Positions 1-11,027 of a stretch of DNA of 64,000 bases are shown here, piece by piece (position 1 is the stretch's first letter; the number at the start of each line of letters is the position of its first letter). Source of the DNA: Leptobrachium leishanense (Eukaryota > Chordata > Amphibia > Anura > Megophryidae); assembly GCA_009667805.1 (NCBI GenBank), contig CM019071.1:50916101-50980100 (forward strand), written 5' to 3'. The position numbers and the translations under genes were made by a program. The notes below the pieces were generated by a model that worked only from the letters and a program-made list of their open reading frames with translations, had not been told where the DNA came from and made no database searches.

Positions 1-983
1 ATGTTTAATCATCTGCAGCGTGTAAAGTGTTTTTTTTCACATGAACATTTGCGGTTATATTTTCTATGGGTTGCGCTTGTACAAAAATTAGAAATGTGGA
101 CTTATTAAATTTTTGGGGGGGAATTATGTGACTTTTAGCAAACGCACACCATAGAAAAAAATCATTAGTGCAGCATCATTGTTCACATTATAATTGAAAT
201 GTGAACAATATTGCTGCATTAATAAAAATAACACAAAAAAAAATACATGTTTTTTAATTTTTTTACTTTATACCTGGTCAAGTTCAGGCCTTTCGATTGA
301 CACTCTCCATGACCCCCTAGCTGCCATGGTTCTGGAGATATCGGGGTTTAATTGAACCCCCTATCTCCACCAGGGGATTCCGGGCAGCTAGGGGTTCCCC
401 CGGCTATCTGACATCATCACTCTATGCGTGAGGACATCAGGCAGTGAGGGGGGACCCGGGGGTGGAGCCGCCATCCAAGATGGCGGCCCTCACCGGAGTT
501 AGGCCGCACTTCGGCGACACAAGGCGCTGAAGTGCGACCCGGTGCCTAAGGGGTTAAAGCCAGGCACCGCTTAAAAGGGGACTCTCCCCTTTTAAGCGGT
601 GCCTGGCTTTTTTTTGTGGGACCTCCCGACCGGGAGGGAGAGGGATCCGAACGGATCCCCCCTCCCTTCCAGGCGACCTCCCGGCATTGCCGGGGGCAGG
701 GCCAGCGCAAGGTGGCACAGGCGGCCGCCTTACTATCTGGCTTCCTGCCAGTTTGTGGGGTCGGAATTCCCCAGCCCTGAGCGGCGCCACCTTGGTCGGC
801 CGGGGAGACCGGGCGCAGCGCTAGGGGCCGAACCACCTGACCAGCGCCGCTCGCAATCTCGCGAGAACGCGGCTGCGCTGGTCATGTGGTTCCCGCCCGG
901 GGATCGGCAAAGCTGCATCATGTCAGCGGCCACTCACCACCATGAGGATCGCCGGCGAAGCCTGGGGGGCCTGGCAGCAGGTG

Positions 984-1615
984 AGAGCTGGGGGCAGATA
1001 TATCCATATGTGAGCTGGGGCAAATATCTCCATATCAGCTGGGGTAATATATACCCATGTAATCTGGGGGCAAATATATCCATGAGTTGGGGGCAAATAT
1101 ATTCACATGTGATCTGGGGGCAAATATATCCATGAGTTGGGGGCAAATATAACCATGAATTGGGGGCAAATATAAATATATCCATGAGCTGGGGCAAATA
1201 TATCCATGAGCTGGGGGCAAGTATATACACATGTGATCTGGGGGCAAATATATCCATGAGTTGGGGCAAATATAACCATGAATTGGGGGCAAATATAAAT
1301 ATATCCATGAGCTGGGGCAAATATATCCATGAGCTGGGGGCAAGTATATCCACATGTGATCTGGGGGCAAATATATCCATGAGTTGGGGCAAATATATAT
1401 CCATGAGCTGTGGGCAAATATATCCATGAGCTGGGGCAAATATATCCATGAGTTGGGGGCAAATATATCCATGAGTTGGGGCAAATATATATATATATCC
1501 ATGAGCTGGGGGCAAATATATCCATGAGCTGGGGGCAAATATATCCACATGTGGTCTGGGGCAAATATACCCATATGAGCTGGGGGCAAATATTTCTATA
1601 GGAGCTGGGGCAATA
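984..1615 (+). repeat. Minisatellite, about 22-26 bp unit, inside hAT C1
   Basis: The unit is about GAGCTGGGGGCAAATATATC plus CAT, repeated roughly 25 times with variants such as ACATGTGATCTGGGGG. The array resumes at 3643-3755 after the L2 insertion, so the LINE landed within it. The same unit in reverse complement occurs at 43725-43910. Long antisense open frames here result only from the repeat lacking stops and are not called as genes. Confidence 0.9.
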
Positions 1616-1689
1616 TATATTATTATTCTTTATTTATAAAGCCCCAGCATATTCCGCAGCGCTGTACAATAAGCACAGTATAGACAGGG

Positions 1690-2304
1690 TTACAATACAT
1701 TGAACAACATTTGACAAACAGTACAGGAGGAGATGAGGGCCCTATTCCCGTAGGAACTCACAATCTGGGAGGGTTGGGGTTGGAAACAGGAGGAGAGGAC
1801 TGTAAGGTGAGAGTGATTGATGGTTGCGTCAGTGAGTTGGGGGTAGGCTTCCCTAAATAGGAATGTTTTAAGGGAGCGTTTGAAGGAAGAGAAGTTAGGG
1901 GAAAGTCTGACAGTACGAGGGAGAGCGTTCCAGAGAGTGGGGGCTGCGCGTGAGAAATCCTGCAGTCTATCATGGGAAGAGGTGATGCGGGGAGAAGCTA
2001 GGCGCAGGTCACTGTTTGACCTTAGGGAGCGGGCTGGGGTGTATTTGGTGATTAGTGAGGACAGGTAGTGGGGCGCTGAGTTAGTGAGGGTTTTGTAGGT
2101 AAGGATAAGGATTTTGAACTTAATTCTGCAGTGGATGGGGAGCCAGTGAAGGGACTCGCAGAGGGGAGCGTCAGAGACAGAGCGGCGGGTGAGGTGAATT
2201 AGCCTGGCGGAGGCGTTCAGGATGGATTGTAGGAGGGAGAGGCGGGACAGAGGGAGGCCAGATAAGAGATTATTGCAATAGTCGAGTCGGGAGATTACCA
2301 GGGC
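1690..2304 (-). pseudogene. L2 LINE reverse transcriptase, C-terminal fragment
   Basis: The minus-strand translation contains ALVISRLDYCNNLLSGLPL, LHWLPIHCRIKFKILILTYK and FSRAAPTLWNALP in order. These are the conserved post-RT motifs of L2/CR1-group LINE ORF2 proteins. The frame opens where the solo LTR interrupts it and ends shortly before the LINE tail. Endonuclease, catalytic RT core and start are absent, so this is a dead 3' fragment. Confidence 0.85.
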
Positions 2305-2309
2305 GTGTA

Positions 2310-3442
2310 TGTCAGGTGCTGGTTCTGGGGTGGTAGGATTGAGCCCAATATGCAAGAAGGGAAACAGAGATTCAGATAAACATATACAAGAGAGGGTTTA
2401 TTTGGAGTAACATAAAGGCAATAAACAAATATATCAAGGAGCTGGATAAGAGGAGGAAGGGAAGACACTGAATATATATATTAAACAGTAACAGATTAAC
2501 TGAAAGCAAGATGAGAAAAGAGTAAACAGAAGGATAGTACTAAGCTACTCTAAACTATAAAAGGAGACAATATGAGAATGATGGCGAAGGAGATCGTTAG
2601 AAAAAATAGAAAACAATGGCAGAAGAGTCTTGGCAGGCAGAGGGTCTTGGGCTTGTAGGGGTTCCTGGGAATGCAAGGCAACGGGCTGAGGATTCTGCGA
2701 GATGCAGGGCAGCAGTTCCGAGGATTCTGTGGGATGCAGGTACAGAGGGCAGCAGACTGAGGATTCTACGAGATGCAGGGCAGCGGGTTTCGAGGATTCG
2801 GCAGCGGGCTGAGGATTCTGCGAGATGCAGGTTGAGGATTCGGCAGCGGGCTGAAGATTCTGCGAGGTGCAGGGCAGCAGGCTCCGAGGATTCTGTGGAA
2901 TGCAGGTACAGAGGGCAACGGGCTGAGGATTCTGCGAGGTGCAGGGCAGCAGGTTGAGGATTCGGCAGCGGGCTGAAGATTCTGCGAGATGCAGGGCAGC
3001 AAGCTCCGAGGATTCTGTGGAATGCGGGTACAGAGGGCAACGGGCTGAGGATTCTGCGAGGTGCAGGGCAGCAGGCTGAGGATTCTGCAAGGTGCAGGGC
3101 AGCAGGTTGAGGGTTCGGCAGCGGGCTGAAGATTCTGCGAGATGCAGGGCAGCAAGCTCCGAGGATTCTGTGGAATGCAGGTACAGAGGGCAAGAAAATA
3201 CTGGAGGAGACAAACCAGATTAAGGTTCTAGGCAGGAACAGGAGGTAGCTCCCTGTCAGCTTGGTATTCACCAAGGCATTGCAGAAGCAAAGTTACTTGG
3301 GTGCGGTTTGGCTTTATGCAGGGAGCATCAGATGAATTAGGCAACACCTGAGTGTTGCAGAGGAGAGTCCTGAGAGTCTTAGTACTACGAGGTGGCGCTA
3401 GAATTTAGGCTTTTTACGGTGCTGGCGTCTCGGGGCATTACA
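2310..3442 (-). mobile_element. Solo LTR with internal minisatellite
   Basis: The block starts TGTCAGG and ends GGGGCATTACA, giving TG...CA termini. It is flanked by an exact 5-bp duplication GTGTA at 2305-2309 and 3443-3447. It interrupts the L2 reading frame exactly at these points. A minus-strand AATAAA at about 2397-2402 suggests minus orientation. No internal gag or pol sequence is present, so this is a solo LTR left after recombination. It is unusually long because of a tandem array at 2676-3190. A shorter LTR with similar ends and a similar AATAAA context lies at 27786-28367. Confidence 0.8.
2676..3190 (+). repeat. Tandem repeat inside the solo LTR
   Basis: Units built on GGGCTGAGGATTCTGCGAG, GCAGGGCAGCAG and CCGAGGATTCTGTGG alternate in a higher-order pattern. 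Open frames on both strands through this array come from the low-complexity unit and are not genes. Confidence 0.85.
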
Positions 3443-3642
3443 GTGTATGAGTTGTTTTGTGGTGTCAGCGGTAAGAAATGGCCGAATTGTGGAAATATTA
3501 CGCAGCTGGTATCGGCAGGAGGAGGAAAGAGACTGGATGTGGGGGATGAAGGAAAGAGCAGAGTCAAGTGTAACTCCAAGACAGCGAACTTGGTTTGATG
3601 GGGAGATGGTGATACCCTCCACCGTGATAGAGAAGTCAGGAG
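3443..3642 (-). pseudogene. L2 LINE reverse transcriptase, fragment upstream of the LTR insertion
   Basis: The minus-strand translation contains VRCLGVTLDSALSFIPHIQ and LRNISTIRPFLTADTTKQLIH. This is the segment that normally comes just before the SRLDYCN motif of L2 RT. The reading continues logically across the LTR to 2304, so both blocks belong to one LINE copy. The fragment begins at the 5' truncation of the element. Confidence 0.8.
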
Positions 3643-4140
3643 GTGTACCCATGTAATCTGGGGGCAAATATATCTACATGTGATCTGGGGCAAATATATC
3701 CACATGTGATCTGGGGGCAAATATAACCATATGAGCTGGGGCAAATATACTTATATATACACACTAGGGTTGCTCATATATGTGTATATATAGAGATTAT
3801 CATGGCATCTCTATCCTGATTGGCTTGACATGACATGGATGGGGGGGGCACCAAAATGCACCTTCGCCTGACTAGATAAAAATGCTTGCATCGGCCCTGG
3901 CCGGGGGTCGCCTGGAAATGACATCATCGCGCATGGCGCGATGACGTCATTTACGTCAGGAGGAGCTTGACTTCAGCATCTGAGGATGCTGAAGTCAGAA
4001 CGCCGCGGGACCCCGGGCAGAGAGGTGAGTATCTCCGCCGGGGGTCCCGCAAAGCTGATGACGTGTGAGACACGTCCTCCTCAGCATACAGCGGGAGTAA
4101 CTGAGGACGTGTCCCACATACGTCGTCAGCAGTGAAGGGG

Positions 4141-4566
4141 TTAAAAATGTCTTTTTTTAAACTTTTTGTCCTTGTTTCCCGTCCCCCAGGGCACTACCCA
4201 GACATTGTTTTTAAATGTTTCTATAAATCCTAGAAATCCGCCACTTCACGGGCAGGTTATGGGGACCCCCTAGGCACGATATTTGAAGGAATTTTTCGCT
4301 TTTATTTTTAACCCTTATTTCATGGAAAACTCACTGTCCTTTTAAAAACTTTTTTTTTACTTTTTGTCCTGGTTTCCTGTCCCCCAGGGCCCTACCCGGA
4401 CCCCCATACACCTTTTATGGCAAATATCCACCATATATGCCTTCTTGGAGGGCACTCTAAAAATTGAACATTGAGTCCCATTGATTTGTATTGAGTTCGT
4501 GTTCGAACTTTTGAAAAGTTCGAGTTCGAATGCGAACCGAACTCAGGGGTGTTCGGCTCATCCCTA
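4141..4566 (+). mobile_element. hAT element B, terminal part (rest lies upstream of the window)
   Basis: The block ends GTTCGGCTCATCCCTA, the TAGGGATGAGC terminus of the BED-finger hAT family seen in full at 29767-37226. Its sequence matches 29767-30120 in reverse complement. The TTAA element 1-4140 is inserted in it. The 8 bases that follow (ATCTCCAG, 4567-4574) also serve as the duplication of the next hAT. Confidence 0.75.
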
Positions 4567-4574
4567 ATCTCCAG

Positions 4575-7500
4575 TAGGGATGACCCGAACACCCACGTGT
4601 TCGGTTCGCATTCGAACAATTTCAAAAGTTCGAGATCGGACGCGAACATGATCCGAACTCAATGCAAGTCAATATGACTCGAACGTTCAATTTTTAGAGT
4701 GACCTGCAAGAGGACATATATGCAAGATATTTGCCATAAAAGGTGTATTGGGGTCCGGGTTGTGCCCTGGGGGACAGGAAACAAGTAAAAAAAGTAAAAA
4801 AAAAAAAGACGTTTTTAAAGGAACAGTGATAAAAATTGGAAAAAGCATCAGTCAAGCGGCCCCCTTCACCACTCTTCCTCTGATAAACAGCAGCCTCAGA
4901 AGCACCTGTGTCATCAGTTGCTAACCTACCAGTGTCTGGAAAGGTGTTACACAATTGTCGCTTTAGAGCGTACTCAAGTTGTTTCATCCTGTGCTCCCTC
5001 TGTGAGGGCAGGATGAGCTCTGCAACCTTACCCTTGTATCGTGGATCAAGAAGGGTTGACAACCAGTAATGTTCCCTCCCCTTGATAGCACAAATCCTGG
5101 GGTCCTTTAGCAGGCTTTGCAGGCGAAGGGAGCCCATGCAGCGTAGGTTGGAGGTGGCATTAGCGTCAGATTGTTCCCGGTCGCTGAGGATGACCGTATC
5201 GTGCACTACCTCCTCCCAGCCACGTACTAGTCCTTGGGTTTCTGGGGACACAAAACCTTCCCTTGAGGAATCCTCTTTCAATGCCCCCACAACTTAAATA
5301 TTCCTCCTCCTCCTCATCCTCCTCCTGTCTGATCTGAGGAGGACCCGCTGGAATGTTGTCTGTGGAAAGACTGGGGCCTTGAGAGCTAGGGAAGGCCTCC
5401 TCTTCCTCCCGCTGCTCTGCCTCTAGTGCCACATCCATAATTCGCCACAGAGTGCGCTCCAGCAGAAACACTAAAGGAATTGTGTCACTGATGCATGCAT
5501 TGTCCCTGCTCACCATCCTCGTTGCCTCCTCAAATGGTGACAGTACAGTTCATGCATCCTTGATTATCAGCCACTGCGGGGGGGCATAACCAAATTGACC
5601 TGAACCTGTCCTTGTGCCATACTCACACAGGTACTCATTGATGGCCCTCTGCTGCTTGTGCAGGTGCTGCAGCATTGCCAATGTTGAGTTCCACCTGGTG
5701 GGCATGTCACAGATCAGGCAGTTTGTGGGAAGGTGGAATTCTCTTTGAATTTCTGCCAGGCGAACACTTGCTGGGGATGACCGTCTGAAGTGGCTGCAGA
5801 CTTCTCTGGTCTGGCTGAGAAGCTCTTCCAGCCCTGGGTACCTGATTAGGAAACGCTGTACTACCAGATTTAGGACGTGTGCTAGGCATGGTACATGCGT
5901 CAACTTACCCAGGCTTAGGGCGGAGAGAAGGTTGCTGCCATTATCACAGACAGCCATTCCCAGCTCAAGCGGCGTGGTGTTAACCATCTCTGCCTCTGCA
6001 GAGCTGACAGAATTTCTGGTCCGGTGTGGCTCCTGTCCCCTAAACAAACCAGCTCAAGCACAGTATGGCATCTTTTTGCTTGAGCCATTACATTGCCACT
6101 TCGCCAGAGACAGAGAAGGAGGAGGAAGAGGAAGAGGTGGTGGAGCAGACAGACCTCATATAAACAGCTTTCTGGAGGCGTGGTGGATGAGCAAGCTCCA
6201 GCACAGAGCCCCGTCCTGGATCCCTCCCAGCTGCAAGCAGAGTTACCCAGTGTGCCGTGAAGGAAATGTAACGGCCCTGTCCATGCTTGCTGGACTATGT
6301 GTCTAAAGTAATGTGCACCTTGCTGCTGACTGCCTTTCCCAATGACTCCATAACATTGTCCTCCACGTGCTGGTACAGTGCTGGAATGGCCTTCCGTGAA
6401 AAGAAATGGCATTTTGGAAACTGCCACTGTGGTACAGCACATTCGGTAAATTCACGGAAGGAAGCAGAGTCCACCAGCTGGAAAGGCAGCAGCTGTAATG
6501 CGAGTAATTTTGCCAAGCTGGCATTTAGACGTTGTGCACATGGATGGTTGAGACAATATTTTTTCTTCTGCTGCAGCCGCTGGGGCAAGAAATCTGACTG
6601 CATAAATCTGCAGCTGTTGGAATGCTGGCAGATTCAGAGGAAGGACGTGGTACACCCATTACTGTAGCATCATCCCTGTCAGTGGAGGTTGTAGGCAATC
6701 ACATGGCAGGACATATAGTGGGGGTAGAGACAGATGATGAGGAGGACCTATGCAAAGTGTTGTGCCAGCGGAATGGGTGGCAGGTGGTCATATGTCGCCT
6801 CAAGCACGTGGTACCCAATTGTCTGATGTCGTTCCCACGCTTGATCCTCTTCCGACATAGCTTACAAATAGCAATGCTGCAGTCTGCTGCACATGTCGTG
6901 AAGAACTCCCAGGCAGCAGAGATCCTGGACGTGTGCTGCGAGACAACAGTGCTCTGCACCTGAGCAGCTCTGACATATGATGCCTTGGACTGGCTACGGT
7001 TGCTCATAGAGGACGTTCTGCCTCGTTTTTGTTGTGCCGCCTCCTCCTCCCTTGACTCCTCTAGTCGATCAGGCACCCAGGTGGAGTCAGTGACCTCCTA
7101 TCTCCTCGTCACTGGAGCCAACCTTGCAATATGCTGCTGGGGCAACATGAGTGCCAGTTCTTTGTGTGTCACTGGCATCCCTTCCCTCTAGGCTGATTAT
7201 ACTCCCTTCCTCAACCTCAGAGTTTGAATCAGAGCACTGGAGTTGCTGCGCATCCTCAAGCAGCATGTCACTGACACTGTAGTCAAACAATTCAGCTGAC
7301 TCCTCCGTGTATGATAGTGGGGATACGGCAGCAGTAGCTGTGGACATGGAGGCTGAATTAGATGTTTTGGCAGCTGAGGTGGACTGTAAACCACTACAAG
7401 CCTGGCTGGCAGAGGACTCGGAGGATGAGGATGGACTGGTTAGCCAATCCTGGAAATCCTCTGTATGTTGCTGCTGCTTAAGACGGTCAGCACCAGTTAG

Positions 7501-8256
7501 AAACAAGGACAAGCGTGCCCCTGCAGAGGATGCACCACGTCCACGACGACCAGGGGCACAGCCTTCCGACACAGAGACTGCTTGCCCTCTTATCTGTGTC
7601 TGGGAGCGTCTGCCTGTCTTTTTTGGTCTTTCTGACATGGTGAGTGATATATAGATTAAAGATATACAGATTTTCCAGAACAATGCTATACGTCAGTGAT
7701 ACAGCCTGATAGCAGCTGGCAGTGCCAACACACAGATTACAATTCCTAGATATCTGCTAGAAGTATGTTGGACATCCTGATAGCTGGCAGTGAGAAGACA
7801 CAGATTACAATTCCCAGATAATTATTTTCTAGAAGAAAGTGAGACCCCAATAGCTGGCAGGGAGAAGACACAGATTACAATTCACAGAAATCTGCTAGAC
7901 GCCTGTGAGACACACTGAAAGAACAATCTCCTTTCACTCCTGCAAAAAACACACGTGCTGGGGCTGCAGGGAAGCCTTATATACAGTAGTGTGCTGCGGG
8001 ACTTAGCTCTCTGAGCCCATGATTGGGCAAAATTTGCCCAATCAGTAGTTTGAGCCCTGACTGGCATAGTCTTGCACCTGACCTGTTGTCAGGTGCAAGG
8101 CTGTAGCCAATTACGAGCTTCAGGCCAGTGGAAAAGTGCATTGTGGTCCATTGTGGGCGAACACGCGGCAAACACGTGGAAATGTTCGCCGAATGGCCAA
8201 ACGGGCAATGTTTGGATTCAAACTCATGTTCCGATCAAACCGTCAGCCCATCCCTA
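4575..8256 (-). mobile_element. hAT element A, BED-finger family, C-terminally deleted
   Basis: The element runs from TAGGGATGACCCGAAC to GCCCATCCCTA and is flanked by exact 8-bp duplications ATCTCCAG (4567-4574 and 8257-8264). It encodes a degraded minus-strand transposase. Compared with the copy at 29767-37226, it lacks the C-terminal dimerisation region: the coding sequence runs directly into terminal non-coding sequence at about 4840. It also has only a short version of the 5' tandem repeat region (7690-7900). It lies in the RNase H region of the Gypsy element. Confidence 0.88.
4694..7638 (-). pseudogene. hAT transposase with BED zinc finger, degenerate
   Basis: The start is the ATG at 7638 (MSERPKKTGRRSQ), followed by a Ser/Gly-rich acidic N-terminal region. 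A BED finger lies at about 6950-6765, with CKLC and a later RRHMTTCH supplying the Cys and His ligands. The hAT catalytic region follows, with a first-Asp block near 6300 (VHITLDT) and a second-Asp block VCDNGSNLLSAL near 5957. CLAHVLNLVV, the family CxxH motif, comes next. Acidic EEEEEY and HYWLSTLLDPRYKG segments follow. The C-terminal ERTFS-type block carrying the third catalytic residue is missing. Several frameshifts break the frame, so the protein cannot be made. Confidence 0.85.
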
Positions 8257-8264
8257 ATCTCCAG

Positions 8265-8555
8265 TCGTACATCAGATATTGGAATATTCACTAGTACCGT
8301 ATGTACCTGTTCTTCCAAGTCCGGTTCATCTCTGGCTTCATGACCATCTGGAAACACCCTAGACAATGTGTCAGCCATTGGGATTTACTTTCCAGGCTTA
8401 TATTTCACCGTGAGATCATATCGCTGTAATTTCATAACCATCCTCTGCAGGCGTGGAGGTGTAGAGGAGAGCGGCTTCTGCAAGATGTATTCCAATGGCC
8501 TATGGTCTGTTTCCACAACCACAGGTTGCCCATATATGTACTGGTGAAATTTCTC
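8265..8555 (-). pseudogene. Gypsy RNase H, C-terminal part
   Basis: The minus-strand translation reads QYIYGQPVVVETDHRPLEYI, then LQRYDLTVKYKPGK and a stop, then MADTLSR. VETDHRPLE and ADTLSR are hallmark segments of Gypsy RNase H. A TAA replaces the residue after KPGK. The fragment ends at the ATCTCCAG hAT target site. Confidence 0.8.
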
Positions 8556-9970
8556 TCATCCATTCACAATGGCCAACATCTCCTTCTTAATCTGAGCATA
8601 GTTGGCTTGTGTTGTAGTCAGCACACGTGAAGCATATGCCACAGGATGTCCTTGTTGAATCAGTACAGTGCCTAACCCAAACTGAGATGCATCCACCTGA
8701 AGTGTAGTGGCACAGTTTATGTCAAAATGTTTTAGTATTGGCCCTGGATGTTTAGTGATCACTTTTTTCACTTTGTCAAAAGTCTTCTCCATGTTTGCAT
8801 CCCAAGACCATATAGCAGCCTTCTGTAGCAAAGCACGTAATGGTGCTGTCTGCTGAGCAAGGCCTTGGGAGAATTTGGATAGATAGTTGAAAATGCCCAA
8901 AGACGTCTCCAGTTCCTTCCTGGAAGTTGGGGCCTTCATATTAATAACTGCTGTTATCTTCTTTGGATCAGGCTTCAAACCCTCTTTGGTTAGTATGTGT
9001 CCAAAATATGCAACTTCGTTTACTCCAATTTGCATTTTGTTTGGATTGAGTTTCAGATTTTTCTCACGACATCGTTTGAGTAAAGCAGTAAGGTTATTAT
9101 ACTGTTCTATACGATCCTTTCCATAGACCAACAAATCATTAATTATTACTTCCACGCCATGTAGACCATCAATCAATTCATGTGGTTTCTATCGAAATAT
9201 CCCCTGCGCAGACGCTATGCCGAAAGGTACCCTTGTGAATCGCCATCGCCCAAAGGGAGAGTTGAAAGTGGTCAGATAACTGCTGGCTTCATCAAGACGC
9301 AATTGCCAGAACCAGACTGAGCATACAGTACACTAAACATGGTTTCCCCTACAAGCTTGTGGGCTAGGTTTTCAATGGTGGGGAGTTTGTAGTGTTCTCT
9401 CATTATTACTTTGTTCAAATCACATGGGTCAACGCAAATACAGATTTCACCTGTGTTTTTCTTTTCCACCACAACCATAGAACTGACCCATTCTGACGGT
9501 TCTGTGACCCTTTTTACTACTCTTAGATTCTCAATCCTAGTTAGAGGTATTTTCCATGGTGCCTGAATGACAGGCTGTGCACCCTCTTCTATACGTATGC
9601 GGCTGATCCCAGGGAGGCACCCTAGGCCCTGGAATAGATCACAGTACTCACGCTTAATGTCATCCTTTGACAATCTGCTGTGCCCACCATCCACAGTCAT
9701 TATAATCTGTACAAGACCAATCTCTTTACTTGTTTTTAGACCTAATACTGCTGGGGCTTGTGTGTCGATCACAAATAGTTGTAAAAGTTGTTCAGATCCC
9801 TTGTGAGAACATATGACATTACAGCGACCCATTACTTTAAGCTTTTCGCCACCATATCCCATCAGTTTTGGTAGGTCCTGAGTTTCCAGAGGGCATTCAT
9901 TCCTGAGGTATTCCAGGTATACGTGGTTTGGCACACAATTCACTTGTGCTCCTGTGTCTATTTTAAATTT
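8556..9970 (-). pseudogene. Gypsy protease and reverse transcriptase, frameshifted
   Basis: KIDTGAQVNCVPNHVY near 9950 is the aspartic protease active site (DTGA). RT follows, with APWKIPLTRIENL, EWVSSMVVVEKKNTG and the DPCDLNKVIMREHY block. A one-base shift near 9200-9280 is followed by VIINDLLVYG, the Asp-Asp catalytic turn (one residue before the DD is Asn). KLNPNKMQIGVNEVAYFGHIL and TTLQVDASQFGLG, the start of RNase H, come next. All motif order is normal for Ty3/Gypsy. Frameshifts make it non-functional. Confidence 0.85.
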
Positions 9971-10030
9971 GACTGGAGTTTTGTCAGCCCCTAGCTGTAA
10001 GGTTATATTAGCTTCATCTGCAAACTGATG

Positions 10031-10240
10031 TTATTTCTGTACTGCTGCAAGGTATATCGATGTGCAATCCGAGTCTGTCCCTGCATTGTCGTCATTATTC
10101 TCTATGGCAAGTACAGTCCGTGTTTGTGTCCTTGCAGTGTGTGAAAACACATTACATACCCTGGCAAAATGTCCCTTTTTCTTGCATTTATTGCATGTCT
10201 GCCACCTTGCAGGACACACAGCTTCTCTATAGTGCATGTT
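10031..10240 (-). pseudogene. Gypsy gag zinc knuckle (CCHC)
   Basis: The minus-strand frame contains CNKCKKKGHFARVC, a C-x2-C-x4-H-x4-C nucleocapsid knuckle, preceded by HYREAVCPARWQT. It lies between gag and protease as expected for a Gypsy polyprotein. The frame is separated from its neighbours by shifts and stops. Confidence 0.82.
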
Positions 10241-10384
10241 TCCACAATAGTCACATGTTGCTGGTGTATTATTTTTCCCAGTGACATACTTGCTTTTGAT
10301 CCCTTTGTGTCTTCTTTCTTGACAGTATCTGCTGCTTTGATTTTCTATAGCATTGATCTGGTGCTGTGTTGGACCTGCATGTCT

Positions 10385-10910
10385 TTTCTTTACATTTCAT
10401 ATGCTCTAGCAATCCTTATGGCTTTCTCTAGATTTAAATCTTCTTCCAGCAGCTTTTCCTGAACTTCTTTAAACTTACTGCCCATCACAATACAGTCTTT
10501 AATCATATCTCCAGCATCATGAAAAGCACAGTCTATGACGAGCAAGCGCAGCTGTGTCACCCATTCATCCACAGATTCACCTGTATACTGATTCCTCTCA
10601 TAGAACACTTCCCTTTGCACTGTGGAGTTTTTCCTGGGGTTGCAATATGCTTCAAACTTTGCAAACAGTACCTCTGTTTTTCTCTTGTCCTCTGCAGTGA
10701 TATCCCCACTTGCTTGCCACGCTCTGCACACATCACGTCCTTTTTGTCCCACACATATCAACAAAAAGCAGCTCATTTCCTTATCAGTCCTGGGCCTGCA
10801 AACACAAGTTCTATCAGCTCCCTCCATTTTGACCAATTTATCTGATATGTTCCCTCATTCCAAATCCAGGGAAGGAATGTTCTTTGTGTTGCTGTTTTCT
10901 GCCATGTCTC
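10385..10910 (-). pseudogene. Gypsy gag, capsid-like region
   Basis: The minus-strand translation starts near 10910 (MAENSNTKNIPSLDLE). It continues to a helical region with FEAYCNPRKNSTVQREVFYE and DEWVTQLRLLVIDCAF, followed by KCIVMGSKF-like and LNLEKAIRIARA segments. This fits the retrotransposon gag domain of Ty3/Gypsy elements. An in-frame stop lies near the N-terminus and the frame ends before the CCHC knuckle. Confidence 0.75.
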
Positions 10911-10915
10911 TCTGA

Positions 10916-10932
10916 CCTCACTTCTGGTACCA
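10916..10932 (-). promoter_or_regulatory. Primer binding site of the Gypsy element
   Basis: Immediately inside the LTR end (10933) the minus strand reads TGGTACCAGAAGTGAGG. Starting with TGG next to the LTR is typical of a tRNA-primed minus-strand site. The tRNA is not assigned. Confidence 0.6.
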
Positions 10933-11027
10933 TGTGATGAATCCACTGAAGTATTGGCAGACAACAAGGAGCTTGACAAGAACAGACTTTACTCAGCAGC
11001 ATCCATCTTACAATAACTGACACTCCC
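10933..11027 (-). repeat. Gypsy 5' LTR, inner part
   Basis: The minus strand ends GGATTCATCACA at 10933. The LTR is broken at 11027 by the retrovirus, whose CTCCC target duplication marks the join. With 17110-17222 it makes an LTR of about 203 bp. Confidence 0.7.

Larger units (their letters stand above)
1616..3642 (-). mobile_element. L2-type LINE, 5'-truncated, split by a solo LTR
   Basis: The 3' tail on the minus strand reads GTACAGCGCTGCGGAATATG, then GCTTTATAAATAAAG and TTATTA-type repeats, the usual end of amphibian and fish L2-like LINEs. The minus strand encodes the C-terminal part of the reverse transcriptase in two blocks separated by the LTR at 2310-3442. The 5' end is truncated at about 3642, where the host minisatellite resumes. 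The element is therefore younger than the minisatellite and older than the LTR. Confidence 0.82.
697..3899 (+). mobile_element. Non-autonomous hAT element C1 (CAGGGCC ends)
   Basis: It begins CAGGGCCAGCGCAAGG and ends GCATCGGCCCTG. These ends are inverted repeats, and the element is flanked by an exact 8-bp duplication GCCGGGGG at 689-696 and 3900-3907. An 8-bp duplication with CAG...CTG ends is diagnostic of the hAT superfamily. Inside are a GC-rich left part (697-983), a minisatellite, and an L2 LINE inserted in that minisatellite. No transposase frame is present. A second copy of the family, in the opposite orientation and with the same minisatellite, lies at 43005-44272. Confidence 0.82.
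1..4140 (-). mobile_element. Non-autonomous TTAA element, family A copy 1 (left end outside window)
   Basis: The right end is GTGAAGGGG followed by TTAA at 4141-4144. This matches the CAGCGAAAGGG-TTAA end of other copies in the window. Positions 1-300 match the AT-rich half of family A in reverse orientation, for example 55600-55960. The rest is a series of GC-rich hairpins, with a near-perfect one at about 556-609 and others at 3915-4100. A TTAA duplication and a CCCTTT-like end fit piggyBac-type transposition, but no transposase is encoded, so mobility would need a protein in trans. The element is split at 697-3899 by a hAT insertion and itself sits inside a hAT end at 4141-4566. Confidence 0.7.

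Noticed and set aside
934..1589. Long minus-strand open frames of 150-200 codons
   Set aside because: They are translations of the 22-26-bp minisatellite with repeated IFAPxxWIYLP-type text; no start context or homology.
2545..3274. Two frames of over 220 codons, Ala/Glu/Ser-rich
   Set aside because: They lie in the tandem array of the solo LTR and repeat with the array.
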